Shown here in pieces: positions 16,256-24,323 of a DNA stretch of 64,000 nucleotides. Below the pieces are notes generated by a model. It was not told the DNA's origin. It did not search any database and saw only the letters and a program-made list of their open reading frames with translations. This DNA is from JBBQUN01 sp963698395. GTDB lineage: Bacteria > Actinomycetota > Acidimicrobiia > Acidimicrobiales > SZUA-35. The position numbers and the translations under genes were made by a program. The DNA is taken from contig CAVOQQ010000006.1 of NCBI GenBank assembly GCA_963698395.1, positions 62,001 through 126,000 of the forward strand, written 5' to 3'. The stretch's first letter is position 1. Each line of letters begins with the position of its first letter.

Positions 16256-17488
16256 ATGGCCGCCTCCGACATCAAGCCTCGCTCGCCGGTCGTCGAGCTG
16301 CTGGCCGACAGCAACTTCCGGCGGTACTGGATGGCCCAGATACTCGTGTTCGGCACGAACGGCACGCTCCGCTTCGCCTTCGTCTGGCTGATCGTGACCC
16401 TGACGGACTGGCCGTCGGCGGAGGGGCTCACCGGCATCGCGCTCGGCCTCCCGGCGCTGCTGCTGGCTCTCCCGGCGGGAGCCTGGTCCGATCGGTCGGA
16501 TCGCCGCACGTTCACGCTCTTCTGGATCGGCGTCTCGACGGTGCTGATGGCGGTGTGGGCCGTGGTCGTTGCCGCCGATGCCGCGACGCCGCGACTGACC
16601 GGCGTCGCTGCCGCGCTACTCGGCACTGCGCTGGTCATGATGCAACCAAATCTGAATGCCATCGTGCCCAAGCTCGTCCCACGCGATCGGTTGATGAACG
16701 CCGCTGCGCTGCAGAACGGGGGCGCCCAGGCTGCGAGCTTCCTCGGTCTCGGTGTCGGGGGCGCCGCCATCGCCCTGTTCGGCAATGGCGGAGGTTTTGC
16801 ATTGTTGGCGATCGCCTTGGCGGTTGCGTTCACACTGCTGTTGGGCGTGTCGATTCCACCCGATGCGGTGTTCGAGGGCGACCGCCAGCGATTGCGGAGC
16901 GATGTGATGGAGGGCTTGCGCTACGGCCTCGGGGCCGAGCCTCGCCGGAGCTTACTCATCGTGACCTTGGTCCTCGGTTCGTCATTCAGCGTGATGCAGA
17001 TCGCCATGCCCCGCGTGGTAGAGGAAGACTTCGGGAAGAACTCCACCGCAGCGGGACTCCTCCTCGGAGCGTTCGGCATCGGCATGCTCGTCAGTTCGGC
17101 AGTCGTGGCCCGCCGCCACGACATGCGGCACGGCTGGAACGTGGCGATCTTCATCGGTGTGGGGCTCGGTCTCGGACAGTTCCTCCTGAGCTTCGCACCG
17201 AACTACTGGGTGGCCTTGGTGGTGATGATCGGTTGGGGGATCAACGCCGGCATCGCCATCGCCTCACATCGGACGCTGCTCCAGCAGCAAACCGACGACG
17301 CGATGATGGGGCGAGTGATGGGGATCATGACACTGGGGTTCTCCGGTGGGCTGCCGTTCGGCGCACTGGCTCAGACGTTGCTGGCGCCAGCACTGGGGCC
17401 GGTCGTGACCATGCGGGTAGTCGGCTTGCTGACGATGGCGATGACGATCCCGCTCTTGCTGCTCCGTCGGTCGATCCGTGGGGCGTGA
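16256..17488 (+). CDS. Major facilitator superfamily transporter
   Basis: The 410-residue integral membrane protein has the MFS layout of two six-helix halves. The loop after helix 2 carries the signature-like GAWSDRSDRRTFTLF, and the two halves are separated by the hydrophilic DAVFEGDRQRLRSDVMEGLRYGL. It resembles the enterobactin-exporter/MFS_3 group (NFRRYWMAQILVFGTNGTLR start; VPRDRLMNAAALQNGGAQ in helix 4-5). The probable role is efflux or uptake of a small molecule by proton coupling. It stands alone on the plus strand between convergent and divergent neighbours. Confidence 0.88.
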   Translation: MAASDIKPRSPVVELLADSNFRRYWMAQILVFGTNGTLRFAFVWLIVTLTDWPSAEGLTGIALGLPALLLALPAGAWSDRSDRRTFTLFWIGVSTVLMAVWAVVVAADAATPRLTGVAAALLGTALVMMQPNLNAIVPKLVPRDRLMNAAALQNGGAQAASFLGLGVGGAAIALFGNGGGFALLAIALAVAFTLLLGVSIPPDAVFEGDRQRLRSDVMEGLRYGLGAEPRRSLLIVTLVLGSSFSVMQIAMPRVVEEDFGKNSTAAGLLLGAFGIGMLVSSAVVARRHDMRHGWNVAIFIGVGLGLGQFLLSFAPNYWVALVVMIGWGINAGIAIASHRTLLQQQTDDAMMGRVMGIMTLGFSGGLPFGALAQTLLAPALGPVVTMRVVGLLTMAMTIPLLLLRRSIRGA

Positions 17489-17495
17489 TCGGCAG

Positions 17496-17738
17496 TCAGC
17501 TTGCCGACCAGGAGATTTCCGAGGCTCGCAGACGAGCCCAGTCGATTGCCGCCTGGGTCGGCGGTTGCGCTGGAGCGACCATGCTCAGTTTGTCCTCGAG
17601 TTCGAGGCAACGGGCCTCGGCTTCCGAGACCAGTCGGAGGGCGTCGCGCCATGCCTCGGTTCGGCGTTCGAGCTCGGCCCGGAGCCGAACGATCTCGGGA
17701 TGAGCTTCGACGTCGCGCTCGGGCACCATTTCGTCCAT
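17496..17738 (-). CDS. Small hypothetical coiled-coil protein
   Basis: This small protein of about 80 residues has no family I recognise. The middle is strongly helical and heptad-like (IVRLRAELERRTEAWRDALR, then SEAEARCLELEDKL), consistent with a short coiled coil. A GGAG lies just upstream of the ATG at 17738, and a GTG one codon earlier is an alternative. It is convergent with the MFS gene, ending 8 bp from its stop, and its 5' side faces the polysaccharide locus promoter region. Clean heptads and an SD make it a plausible real gene, though it could be spurious. Confidence 0.5.
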   Translation of the reverse strand: MDEMVPERDVEAHPEIVRLRAELERRTEAWRDALRLVSEAEARCLELEDKLSMVAPAQPPTQAAIDWARLRASEISWSAS

Positions 17739-17787
17739 CACTCCAGCAAACCAGATCGACCACGCACCGTGGTGAGCAATGCAGCTC

Positions 17788-17849
17788 AGACCAGTGGATC
17801 GAGGCCTTGGAGGCTGATATCCCTGGTCTCAGCGCTCAGATCCCTGAGC
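17788..17849 (+). promoter_or_regulatory. Possible structured leader ahead of the polysaccharide locus
   Basis: Two stems can be drawn. AGACCAG (17788-17794) pairs with CTGGTCT (17823-17829). Next to it is the perfect hairpin GCTCAG-ATCC-CTGAGC (17834-17849). They sit in the non-coding gap upstream of a short ORF and the Wzz-like gene. The sequence does not match the c-di-GMP (GEMM) or other riboswitch consensus that I know. There is no U-run, so a simple terminator is not clear. Confidence 0.35.
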
Positions 17850-17870
17850 AATGCCGGTAGAGGAACGACG

Positions 17871-17945
17871 GTGCATCCCATGACGTTCGAGCAGCTCGTC
17901 TCGGCCCCGACGAAGAGGAAGACCTGGGTGCCGCGTGGGTGGTGA
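17871..17945 (+). CDS. Candidate 24-codon leader ORF
   Basis: A GTG at 17871 follows AGGA with 6-nt spacing and opens a 24-codon frame (VHPMTFEQLV... ending WVPRGW). Its TGA at 17943-17945 overlaps the GTG proposed as the start of the Wzz-like gene. The Wzz-like gene itself has no visible ribosome binding site, so translation coupled to this short ORF is a reasonable idea. The peptide has no homologue I recognise and no run of one amino acid that would suggest classical attenuation. Confidence 0.35.
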   Translation: MHPMTFEQLVSAPTKRKTWVPRGW

Positions 17946-19161
17946 GTTCGGCGACCACGTGCGCGAGATGCTGCGATCGTGGGTTCTGATCGTCGTCGTC
18001 AGCGCGCTCGCGGGTGCCGGAATGTGGGCCTGGAGGAGTTCGACTCCGGCGCTCTACACCTCGACCACGGTTGCCCAGGTGGTCGTTCAGCCGAGCGACC
18101 GGTCCGACGACGGCACGATCACCGAGTTCCGAAGCCGGACGCTTGCCGAACTCGCCACGACCCCCGCGATCCTCGATCCAGCAATTGCCCGGAGCGGGCT
18201 GAGTATCGACACCGCCGAGGCCGCCGACCGGATCCGTGTCGAACTCCTGGACAGCACCGGGTTCATCGAGGTCTCGGCCGAGGGGCCGACACCCGCCGAC
18301 GCCGTGGCACTTTCCGACGCTGTCGTCGCCAGTCTGTCGACGGCGGTGGCGAACGACCGCGAGCTCTTCAGTTCCGACGAACTCCGAATCGTGGAACCCG
18401 CCCAGGCTCCGACCTCCCCCGAGTCGAGTCGGAGTGTCGAGTTGGCAGTCCTTGCCGCCCTGACGGCTGCGCTCGTCGTCGCCGAGGCGACCGTGGCCGT
18501 CCGGGTGCTTCGAGGCAAACTGTCGCCGGTCGATGCCGCTTCGGACCTCGAGCGGGCGACCGGGGTACCGACACTCGATCTCCGTCGCAGCGGCGGAGAG
18601 GCAGCGTTCTTCCGCAAGCACCTCGCATCCCTGCCCGTCATCACGGCCTTCACCGCCGAAGGTGCCGATGTGCGGTTCGTGGTCGATCTCGCCCGAATGT
18701 CGGCGGGGATCCACGACCGAGTCCTGTTGATCGACGGTGACCAGGACGAGCCGCGGCTCCACTCCCATCTCGGGCTCGTCCGGTCGCCGGGCTTGAGCGA
18801 GTTCGCCGATGGCGAGGTGCCACTGGGTCAGGCGGTGCAACCCGGTCCTGCGGGTGGTCGGATCGCCGTGCTCACGTCGGGCTCGGCGCGGTCGACTTCG
18901 TCGACGTCGCATCGCCGCGCGATCGAGCATGCGATCGAGATCTCGGGGGCCGATCAGAGCATCGTCGTCGGCAACGCCCACGGCAACGAGTTCACTGCAG
19001 TCGAAGCCCTGTCGGGAACGGCTGCTCCGGTGGTTCTGGTTTTCGATGTTGCTGTTGGAGATCGGCGAGCCGTGATTCGCCGGGTCTCCAAGGCGCGACG
19101 TATCGGCTTTGGTCTGGCTGCGGTATTTTTGGTCGACACGGAATCGGGAAGGAATCGCTGA
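17935..19161 (+). CDS. Wzz/BY-kinase-like polysaccharide chain-length protein with degenerate P-loop
   Basis: The N-terminal helix (MLRSWVLIVVVSALAGAGMW), a periplasmic or extracellular stretch of about 130 residues and a second helix (VELAVLAALTAALVVAEATV) give the Wzz/polysaccharide co-polymerase layout. A cytoplasmic domain resembling a bacterial tyrosine autokinase follows: VLLIDGDQDEPRLHSHLGL corresponds to the Walker A' element and PGLSEFADGEV to the next helix. The Walker A loop position reads TAFTAEGADVRFVVDL instead of GxGKST-like, and no Tyr-rich tail is present, so ATP binding is doubtful. The start could be GTG 17935 or ATG 17968. It heads the plus-strand arm of the polysaccharide locus and probably sets chain length. 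Confidence 0.72.
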   Translation: MGGEFGDHVREMLRSWVLIVVVSALAGAGMWAWRSSTPALYTSTTVAQVVVQPSDRSDDGTITEFRSRTLAELATTPAILDPAIARSGLSIDTAEAADRIRVELLDSTGFIEVSAEGPTPADAVALSDAVVASLSTAVANDRELFSSDELRIVEPAQAPTSPESSRSVELAVLAALTAALVVAEATVAVRVLRGKLSPVDAASDLERATGVPTLDLRRSGGEAAFFRKHLASLPVITAFTAEGADVRFVVDLARMSAGIHDRVLLIDGDQDEPRLHSHLGLVRSPGLSEFADGEVPLGQAVQPGPAGGRIAVLTSGSARSTSSTSHRRAIEHAIEISGADQSIVVGNAHGNEFTAVEALSGTAAPVVLVFDVAVGDRRAVIRRVSKARRIGFGLAAVFLVDTESGRNR

Positions 19162-20260
19162 TGGAGCAGATCACCATTGTCCACGAGCGATTCAACGTGC
19201 TGGGTGGGGCCGAGAAGGTCACGATCGAGCTCGCCAAGATCTGGCCCGGTGCGCACGTGTTCTCGGCCCTGGCCGATCCGGCGCTCATCGATCCGCATCT
19301 CACCCCAGATCAGACGACGACGAGCTGGCTCCAGAAGATCGGCCGCTTCAGCCAACGGGACGACCTCCTTCTGCCTCTCATCCCACTCGCGCTCGCTTCG
19401 GCTCGACTTGGCGACAACGATCTCGTCGTCGCCAGTCACTACGCCTTTGCCAACCGCATTCGGGTACCCGACCGGGTGAAGACGATCAGCTACGTGCATT
19501 CACCCGCACGCTGGATGTGGGACCACGAGATGCGCGAGGTCGAGTACACCTCGAAGTGGGCGAAGCGTGCGTTGGCCGCTTTGCGACGACGCAGCGTCGC
19601 GCCGACCGACGCGCCGCCCAGCGCATGGACGGTCTCATTGCCAACTCCACTGCGGTGGCGGAACGAATCGCAGATCACTGGCAGCGCACCGCCGAGATCG
19701 TGCACCCTCCGGTCGACATCGACTTCTTCGCCCCTGACCAGGCGGTCGAACGTGAGGACTTCTTCCTCGTGGCCGGTCGTTGCGTGCCCTACAAGCGGAC
19801 CCAGCTCGCCATCCAAGCTGCGAACGCCACCGGCTCCCGTCTCGTGGTCGCCGGAACCGGCCGATCGCTCGACGACTGTCGGGCGATGGCGGGTCCGACC
19901 GTCGAGTTCGTCGGAGCCGTCGACGACCACCGGCTCCGTCAGCTCTTCCAGTCGGCAAAGGCACTCGTCTTCGCCGGGGTGGAAGACTTCGGCATCGTTC
20001 CGGTCGAAGCGCAGGCGTGCGGCACGCCGGTCATCGGCATCGATCTCGGAGGGCTACGAGACACGGTGCTCCCCGGGACGACCGGCGAGCTTCTTCCCTA
20101 TCGAGCCGACGCAGACGAACAGGCGGCGCTGCTTGCCGAATGCATGGGATCCTTCGCCGAGTCCGACTTCGACCGAGCAAAGATCCGTGCGCATTCGCTC
20201 TCGTTCGGGTCTGATGCGTTCGCGTCCGGCATGCGTCGGGCCGTTGCGATGTTCGGCTGA
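19161..20260 (+). CDS. GT4-type glycosyltransferase, frameshifted
   Basis: The front part (MEQITIVHERFNVLGGAEKV, then ISYVHSPARWMWDHE) is the acceptor domain of a GT-B mannosyl/rhamnosyl-transferase-like enzyme. The back part (MDGLIANSTAVAERIADHW, VHPPVDIDFFAP, FFLVAGRCVPYKR, then VFAGVEDFGIVPVEAQACGTPVIG) is its donor-nucleotide domain with the E-x7-E-like motif. They are in different frames. The first frame is good to about 19583 and the second from about 19595, so a single-base indel lies between in a CGACGACGCAGCG run. With the shift repaired it would be about 366 residues, normal for the family. It starts right at the stop of the Wzz-like gene. It is either a pseudogene or a sequencing error. 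Confidence 0.8.
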
Positions 20261-20263
20261 GGA

Positions 20264-21385
20264 GTGGCGAACTACGTCACCGAGCGACTCGTCGACCAGT
20301 CCGACATCGATGCCCTGGTCGATGAATGGAACCAGTTGGCCCAGACCGGTCACGCACAACCGTTCGCACTACCTGCGTTCGGTTTGACCTGGCATCGGCA
20401 CTTCGGCCGGGGCGACCTCGTGGTGCTCACCATCCGCAACGGTGGTGGCCGTCTCGACGGCGTTCTGGCCGTCGACCAGAGACGCAAGGGGATCGTCGAC
20501 GTCCTCGAGCCACTCGGCCAAGACCTGGGTGCGGTCACCGACTTCCTCGTCCGACCGGGAAACGATGCGGTGGCCGATGAGCTTTGGCGATCGCTGCTGG
20601 AGGATCGGCACCGAGCGGTGTACATCACCGATTTCGCCATGGGTCGACCGGGACTTGCCGCGCTGCGTCACGGAGAGAACCGATGGCATGCGGTTCTGTC
20701 CGATGAGTGCCCGTTCATCGATCTTCGAGGAATCGACTCAGCCCACCAACATCTCGAAGATCCGGAGCGGTCCGGGCTGCGCAAGAAGCTTCGCAAGGCG
20801 GAGCGAATCATCGGTGATCGCTCGTTCACCACCACGTTCGAGAGCCATCCAGCCAAGGTCATGGGGCTCTTGGATCACGTGTTGCCGCTCTACGACCGCT
20901 CACACGAGTCCAGTCCCAAACTCCATCTCGATCGGGGAAGGTATCGGGCGTTCTATCGGGAGTCGATGCTCCGGCTTGCCGAGTCGAACCAGCTGACGAT
21001 CGCGATCGCCGAACTCGATGATGAACCGGTTGCGTTCGACATCTATGTGATCGGCGGACCGACGGCATCGGCGATTCTCGGTCGCTTCGATCCGCTCTAT
21101 GCCGAGATCTCGCCCGGTCAATTGCTCACTCGTGCCGGCATCGACTGGGGGCTCGAGCGAGGGCTCGAGCGGCTCGACCTCCAGCTCGGTGGGGGACTCT
21201 ACAAACGGCGCTGGGCGACCGGATCCTACGACACGGTTCGGGTCCTGGCCGCCGATCCCTCCACGTTCCGGCGAGCCCGTGCCGGTATCGCTGCCCTCGA
21301 TCGGCTCAAGTCGGGAATCGGCCGGTCACACGCCGGCGTCGCTGCCCTCAGGAGCCGCACGGATCGCGGTCGTCGGTCTCGTTGA
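20264..21385 (+). CDS. CelD/FemAB-type GNAT protein of the polysaccharide locus
   Basis: The 373-residue protein is a two-domain GNAT-fold protein of the CelD/BcsL or FemAB-like group often found in exopolysaccharide clusters. Recognisable parts are the N-terminal WNQLAQTGHAQPFALPAFG, the core DPERSGLRKKLRKAERI, and the C-terminal FDPLYAEISPGQLLTRAGIDW followed by LDLQLGGGLYKRRW. Such proteins are thought to acylate glycan or lipid-linked intermediates, although most members have no proven reaction. The GTG start lies 4 bp after the glycosyltransferase stop. Its 3' end overlaps the convergent glycosidase gene by 38 bp. Confidence 0.78.
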   Translation: MANYVTERLVDQSDIDALVDEWNQLAQTGHAQPFALPAFGLTWHRHFGRGDLVVLTIRNGGGRLDGVLAVDQRRKGIVDVLEPLGQDLGAVTDFLVRPGNDAVADELWRSLLEDRHRAVYITDFAMGRPGLAALRHGENRWHAVLSDECPFIDLRGIDSAHQHLEDPERSGLRKKLRKAERIIGDRSFTTTFESHPAKVMGLLDHVLPLYDRSHESSPKLHLDRGRYRAFYRESMLRLAESNQLTIAIAELDDEPVAFDIYVIGGPTASAILGRFDPLYAEISPGQLLTRAGIDWGLERGLERLDLQLGGGLYKRRWATGSYDTVRVLAADPSTFRRARAGIAALDRLKSGIGRSHAGVAALRSRTDRGRRSR

Positions 21386-22448
21386 GGACCTCCGCTACCG
21401 CGTCCCACGCGGGTTTTGGCTGTCCGTCTGCTCCGATGAGCCCGAAGTTGTCCTCGCGATCGGTCGGATCGGCGTCGGACGGATCCTCGAGGTTGTAGAG
21501 GAAGAGCGGTCCGAGTGCGTCGCTACCGCGTACACAGCGCATGGCGTCGGCGATGATCTCGGCCTGTTCTGTGGGGCTGACCGCCTTGTCGCTGGTTCCG
21601 GTCGGCGCACCGAACTCGGTCAGCCAGATCGGGAGAACCCGGCCCTCCTCACTCGCCACCAGATCGATGATCGTCGGAAGGTGCTGGAATGGATTGTTGC
21701 GGCCTCCGTCTGACGGTCGCTCAGGAAAGGTATAGGGGTGCACGGCGATTGCATCGGCGAGACCAGGCTCGAGGTATCGATACAGCTCACTCAAGAAGGC
21801 GAGGGGTGACAGCTCGTCACCTTCGTTCGACGCGGGCGCAAGACCGCCGGTGATCACCGTGGTGTCGGGTGACTCCGCACGGATGGCACGAGCCGCAGCC
21901 TCGAAGAGCGTCGCGTAACCCCGCGGATCTGCTCCTGACTCCCAGAAATCTACGACGTTGGGCTCGTTCCAGATCTCCCAGGCGGCAACCGAGCCTCCGT
22001 AGCGGTCGGCGGCCAGTCGCACGAAGGCCTCCCAATCCGAGACGTCGGACGGGGGGTGCTTGTTGGATGCGCCCTCGGGCCTGGCCCAGGACGGCGTGTA
22101 GGTCACCAAGAGCAGCACCTCGAGTCCGGCGTCTCCCGCCTCCTCCACGAGCGCGTCGGTGGTCTCCCAGTCGAGCTCGCCTCGTGCCGACTCGATCCGC
22201 GACCAATCGAGATCGATCCTCACCCATTCGGCCCCGAGCGACGACACCCTGTCGAGTTGCTCGCGTTGCTCATCGGGATCGAGGTCGAGGATTCCCGAAC
22301 CTGGAGAGATCCCGATGGTCAGACCGCCGAGGCCACCCGACCCCTCGGAGGTGCACGAGACCATGATCGAGCCGAGCAGTACACCGATCAGCAGGAGGCA
22401 CGATCGAACCGACCGCCGCTTCGTCGCCGGCTGTTCACTGCGGGCCAA
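21348..22448 (-). CDS. Glycoside-hydrolase-like lipoprotein (GH5/GH39 clan A fold)
   Basis: The N-terminus is basic and then hydrophobic, ending in GSIMVSC, a lipobox that predicts a lipid-anchored extracellular protein. The mature part is a TIM-barrel glycosidase of clan A. VRIDLDWSRIE is near the first strand, WEIWNEPN carries the likely acid/base Glu, and IWLTEFGAPTG the likely nucleophile Glu. It resembles GH39/GH5-like proteins encoded in exopolysaccharide loci, where they are thought to trim or release the polymer (compare PslG). The start is a TTG at 22448 preceded by GGTGGAG, overlapping the deacetylase stop by 14 bp. It is the last gene of the minus-strand polysaccharide run. Confidence 0.82.
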   Translation of the reverse strand: MARSEQPATKRRSVRSCLLLIGVLLGSIMVSCTSEGSGGLGGLTIGISPGSGILDLDPDEQREQLDRVSSLGAEWVRIDLDWSRIESARGELDWETTDALVEEAGDAGLEVLLLVTYTPSWARPEGASNKHPPSDVSDWEAFVRLAADRYGGSVAAWEIWNEPNVVDFWESGADPRGYATLFEAAARAIRAESPDTTVITGGLAPASNEGDELSPLAFLSELYRYLEPGLADAIAVHPYTFPERPSDGGRNNPFQHLPTIIDLVASEEGRVLPIWLTEFGAPTGTSDKAVSPTEQAEIIADAMRCVRGSDALGPLFLYNLEDPSDADPTDREDNFGLIGADGQPKPAWDAVAEVLNETDDRDPCGS

Positions 22449-23214
22449 CGGACTCCACCTGGTGGTCAGGCCATGAGTTCGGCGCTCGCAGCAGCTGAGC
22501 CGCCAGTCGGCTCGTCGAGAGATGCGGACCCATGGTGAGTCGCGGCAATCGGAACAGGTCGGTCGATTCGTCGACTCGGCCGTTCAGGAACGTGAAACCC
22601 GCCCGGTAGCCGACGGACTCGGCTGCAGCCCGGACCGAGGGGTCGTGGTGACCACTCGGGTAGGCGAGGAGATCGACGGGCTGACCCGTCAACGCTCGCA
22701 GTGCGGTTCGCGACGCGGACAGTTCGGTCATCGCCTGATCGGCCTCGAGTGACGTGAGCGACGGATGCCCAACGGTATGCGACCCGATTTCGTGTCCGTC
22801 GTCGACCAGCTCCAGCAGTTCTTGTGCCGTCATCGTCGATTGTTGGCCGTCCCACCACGCCGGTCTGGTCCCGAGGTGACCGGACACGACGAAGATCGTC
22901 GCAGTGATGCCGTGCCGACGAAGGATCGCTCGGGCACTCCGATGGACACCGACCAGCGCATCATCGAAGGTGACGACGGCGCAACGCTCGATGGAACGTC
23001 CTGACTGCATGCGGTCGATCAACTCGCTGGCAGTGACGAAGGTCATACCAAGCCGAACGAGGAGCCGAAGCTGGCGATCGAGTTGCCCGGCGTCGACCTG
23101 GTACGACGTCGGCCGGCCGACGACGACATCGTGATAGCCCAGCACCACGGCTCCACCGGCGGCACGGAAACCGTTCGTCAGAAGCTGCCGGCCGACACCC
23201 GGAATCCAACTCAT
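22435..23214 (-). CDS. Polysaccharide deacetylase (NodB/CE4)
   Basis: The 259-residue CE4 enzyme has the catalytic base motif VTFDDALVG (Asp-Asp), the metal His pair in SHTVGHPSL, and LAYPSGHHD in place of the RxPY-type motif. GAVVLGYHDVV is the usual beginning. It should remove acetyl groups from a glycan such as the locus-encoded polymer. Its ATG at 23214 overlaps the stop of the upstream glycosyltransferase (ATGA), which fixes the start despite a longer open frame. No export signal is clear. Confidence 0.87.
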   Translation of the reverse strand: MSWIPGVGRQLLTNGFRAAGGAVVLGYHDVVVGRPTSYQVDAGQLDRQLRLLVRLGMTFVTASELIDRMQSGRSIERCAVVTFDDALVGVHRSARAILRRHGITATIFVVSGHLGTRPAWWDGQQSTMTAQELLELVDDGHEIGSHTVGHPSLTSLEADQAMTELSASRTALRALTGQPVDLLAYPSGHHDPSVRAAAESVGYRAGFTFLNGRVDESTDLFRLPRLTMGPHLSTSRLAAQLLRAPNSWPDHQVESVGPQ

Positions 23215-24323
23215 GCGGTGCCTCCACGATCGGCGATCACCATGCGAAAGATGTCGACGAGGGCAGCGGTTGCCCGTCGAGCGTCGTAGTGATGTTCGAA
23301 TCGATGGCGCCCAGCCGCGCCCAGCGAGCGTCGACGATCGCGATCGTCGATGAGGAGGTCGAGCGCTGCTTCGAGACCGGCGATGTCGCCCGGTTCGATC
23401 AGCATGCCGGTCGTTCCATCGACGACCATCTCCTGGATGCCCGAGGTTCGTACCGCGATGACGGGGAGACCGGCAGCCATCGCCTCGATGACGGCGTTCG
23501 GGGCTTGGTCGATCGAGGAGGGAAAGGCGAAGATGTCGGCCTTGGCCAGGATCTCCCAGAGGCGGGGGTCTCCCTGTCCCATGTCGTCGATCACCGTCAC
23601 CCCGTTGGTCGGTGTGACCGGCTCCTGGGTGACCAGAATCAGCTCTGCTCTTCCGGCGAACCGTCGACGGAAGAGGTCCAGGAGCAGGTCGCCACCCTTC
23701 GCCTTGAATTGACGTCCGACGAAGACGATCGTCGGCAACCGATCGTCTGAACGCTCGGCGACGACGTCGGGGCCGACGATGCCGAAGGGCATCGTCGTGA
23801 GCTTCTCGGCGTCGACGTCGTAGACCTGTCGCAGCGAACGTGCAGCCCACCCGGTGTTGGCGACGATGTGATCGGCCGACCGGTACACGCGCTGTTCACA
23901 GGGGTGGGAGGCTCGAACGGCGAGTGGCGTGAAGCGGGCCGGGGCGCGGAAGGGGATGCGGTAGGCGTTCTCTGCGTTCGTGGTGTCGAGGGAGACCACG
24001 CATGGCCGTTCCCTCATCGTCTTCACCGAAAGCAGGGCCGCGTTCTGGGTGTAGAAGTGGATCAGGTCGAAGTCCTCTTCGACGGGACGCAGACGTCGTC
24101 TGACCCACCAGGCTGCGGCAAGCTGAGCGCGGAGTGCCTGGAAGTCGAGATCGAAGCGAGCGAGGCCGGGGATCGAGGCGGAGACGACTCGTCGCAAGCC
24201 CGTCGCTGCGGGCACGTCGAGGAAGGTGGCGGCAACGTCTTCACGATCTTCCAAGCTCAGCCCGAGGTGGTGGTGCACCGTTGCGTGCCCGCCGATGTTC
24301 TCGTTGACGAAGAGGATCTTCAT
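23211..24323 (-). CDS. GT4-family glycosyltransferase
   Basis: The 370-residue GT-B glycosyltransferase starts MKILFVNENIGGHATVHHH, the usual first strand and glycine-rich loop. The donor-binding half includes TIVFVGRQFKAKGGDLLL and the E-x7-E region DQAPNAVIEAMAAGLPVIA. It should transfer a sugar from a nucleotide donor to a lipid-linked glycan at the cytoplasmic membrane face. It overlaps both neighbours by ATGA junctions, so it is translated as part of the minus-strand polysaccharide operon. Donor and linkage cannot be deduced. Confidence 0.88.
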   Translation of the reverse strand: MKILFVNENIGGHATVHHHLGLSLEDREDVAATFLDVPAATGLRRVVSASIPGLARFDLDFQALRAQLAAAWWVRRRLRPVEEDFDLIHFYTQNAALLSVKTMRERPCVVSLDTTNAENAYRIPFRAPARFTPLAVRASHPCEQRVYRSADHIVANTGWAARSLRQVYDVDAEKLTTMPFGIVGPDVVAERSDDRLPTIVFVGRQFKAKGGDLLLDLFRRRFAGRAELILVTQEPVTPTNGVTVIDDMGQGDPRLWEILAKADIFAFPSSIDQAPNAVIEAMAAGLPVIAVRTSGIQEMVVDGTTGMLIEPGDIAGLEAALDLLIDDRDRRRSLGAAGRHRFEHHYDARRATAALVDIFRMVIADRGGTA

